From: an uncultured Cellvibrio sp.
Lineage (GTDB): Bacteria > Pseudomonadota > Gammaproteobacteria > Pseudomonadales > Cellvibrionaceae
Length of the DNA stretch: 7,282 nucleotides
Direction: 5' to 3'
Assembly (NCBI GenBank): GCA_946480695.1
Contig: CAMLKG010000063.1
Span: 1 to 7,282, forward strand
The position numbers were made by a program, and so were the translations under genes. Below are positions 6,687-7,282 of the stretch, piece after piece; position 1 is the first letter of the stretch; every line of letters starts with the position of its first letter. The notes under the pieces were generated by a model. It was not told where the DNA came from. It ran no database searches and saw nothing but the letters and a program-made list of their open reading frames with translations.

Positions 6687-7282
6687 TTATCTAACCCTCC
6701 ATTGCAGGCATATACAATTTTTTGGCAAGGACTTCTGGCTTGGTGCACTGGGTAACCAATCATCTTCATTTCTTGTTTCAGGTATAGGACATGAATTGGG
6801 GTCATTGCTATCGCTACACTCAGCTTTAATGCATTTAAAGAATTCTCCAGCATCAGGATCTGGTTGCGCCCAAGCGTCCATTTCTTCACCCATCTCCTCA
6901 AGAGCATCATTTATTGCATCCTTAATTCTTTCATTCCTGCGCATGGAGTCATTCAACTTAGCAATAAAATTTGCAGGCGTTATGGGACTACCGGGGCGGC
7001 GATAACCGGGATAATACTCGCCTCTAGAGCCTCTCCTTGCACCGCCTTTTTGCAAACCAAAAAAGTCGCCATAAATTAACGGATTCCCGCCAACATACGC
7101 ATACGTATTTATGCCACCCTGTAACCCAATCGGATCAGATTCAATGTAACGCCCGATGGATGGATCATAATCCCGAAAATAGTTGTAATAAAGATTCGTT
7201 TCCGGGTCCAGGTATTGTCCGGGGAAGCGGCTAAATAATTCTATGCTGTTGGTTTGATTCGCCGCAAGCCTGCCGAAAGGCT
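6687..7282 (-). CDS. Rhs-family protein, C-terminal end (core end plus variable tail); 5' part outside window
   Basis: The frame is open through the window edge; 197 residues are visible. The TTG at 7053-7055 is an internal Leu codon, not a start. Visible residues 1-76 are the end of the Rhs-repeat-associated core: FPGQYLDPETNLYYNYFRDY, then DPSIGRYIESDPIGL, then GINTYAYVGGNPL, closing with DFFGL (7053-7067). In the family this closing motif is usually DPxGL and marks the border, and often the self-cleavage site, before the exchangeable C-terminal effector. The remaining 121 residues are the tip: a basic Gly/Arg/Tyr/Pro-rich start, a helical charged stretch (AKLNDSMRRNERIKDAINDA and on), and a Cys-containing end with Cys150, 155, 164, 189 and 191. 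I recognise no toxin family in it. Rhs proteins are large shells that deliver such tips to rival cells, commonly by type VI secretion. The downstream small gene may encode the immunity protein. Confidence 0.92.
   Translation of the reverse strand, partial: PFGRLAANQTNSIELFSRFPGQYLDPETNLYYNYFRDYDPSIGRYIESDPIGLQGGINTYAYVGGNPLIYGDFFGLQKGGARRGSRGEYYPGYRRPGSPITPANFIAKLNDSMRRNERIKDAINDALEEMGEEMDAWAQPDPDAGEFFKCIKAECSDSNDPNSCPIPETRNEDDWLPSAPSQKSLPKNCICLQWRVR

Noticed and set aside
6679..7005. Plus-strand ORF of 108 codons opposite the Rhs tail
   Set aside because: It is antisense to a frame continuous with the clear Rhs core, so it is treated as a shadow.
6687..7055. Separate 122-residue gene starting at TTG 7055
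   Set aside because: The same frame continues upstream through the Rhs core to the window edge, and the TTG is the Leu of DFFGL.

Overview
The window looks like chromosomal DNA of a Gram-negative proteobacterium. Three things point there: a Tat-like lipoprotein signal, a Sco-type periplasmic protein and an Rhs-type polymorphic toxin end. Intermediate GC and overall style suggest a gammaproteobacterium, possibly Cellvibrio-like, but genus is a guess. No RNA gene, CRISPR array or complete mobile element is visible.

Left part (1-6060, plus strand): a compact, probably co-transcribed run. It opens with the 3' two thirds of a biotin-dependent urea/guanidine carboxylase; the biotin carboxylase domain lies upstream of the window. 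Then come a possible unannotated 44-residue ORF, a NitT/TauT-type ABC substrate-binding lipoprotein, a Sco1/SenC thioredoxin-fold protein, a membrane-anchored cupredoxin-like protein, the ABC permease and the ABC ATPase. Neighbours overlap by 4-11 nt or are separated by only a few dozen nt. The importer presumably delivers the nitrogenous substrate of the carboxylase. A residue in the carboxyltransferase domain (Asp261 of the visible protein) fits the guanidine-preferring rather than the urea-preferring type, as I recall the family literature. The unexpected part is the copper-type pair (Sco plus cupredoxin) placed between the binding protein and the permease of one transporter. The cupredoxin keeps the Cys, His and Met of a type 1 copper loop but has Gln where the first His ligand is expected.

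Middle (6061-6309, 249 nt without a gene): a long near-perfect inverted repeat (6118-6155), then a compact GC-rich hairpin (6186-6206) with a T-run on the minus strand. The hairpin is a good intrinsic terminator for the minus-strand genes and may act both ways between the converging units. Nothing else is seen in 6207-6309.

Right part (6310-7282, minus strand): the C-terminal end of an Rhs-family protein, with the end of the Rhs-repeat-associated core and a 121-residue variable tail I do not recognise. It is followed 23 nt later by a small DUF2007-like protein with a C-terminal membrane helix. By position that protein is a candidate cognate immunity protein. This part is visibly more AT-rich at its distal end, as is usual for exchangeable toxin/immunity tips.
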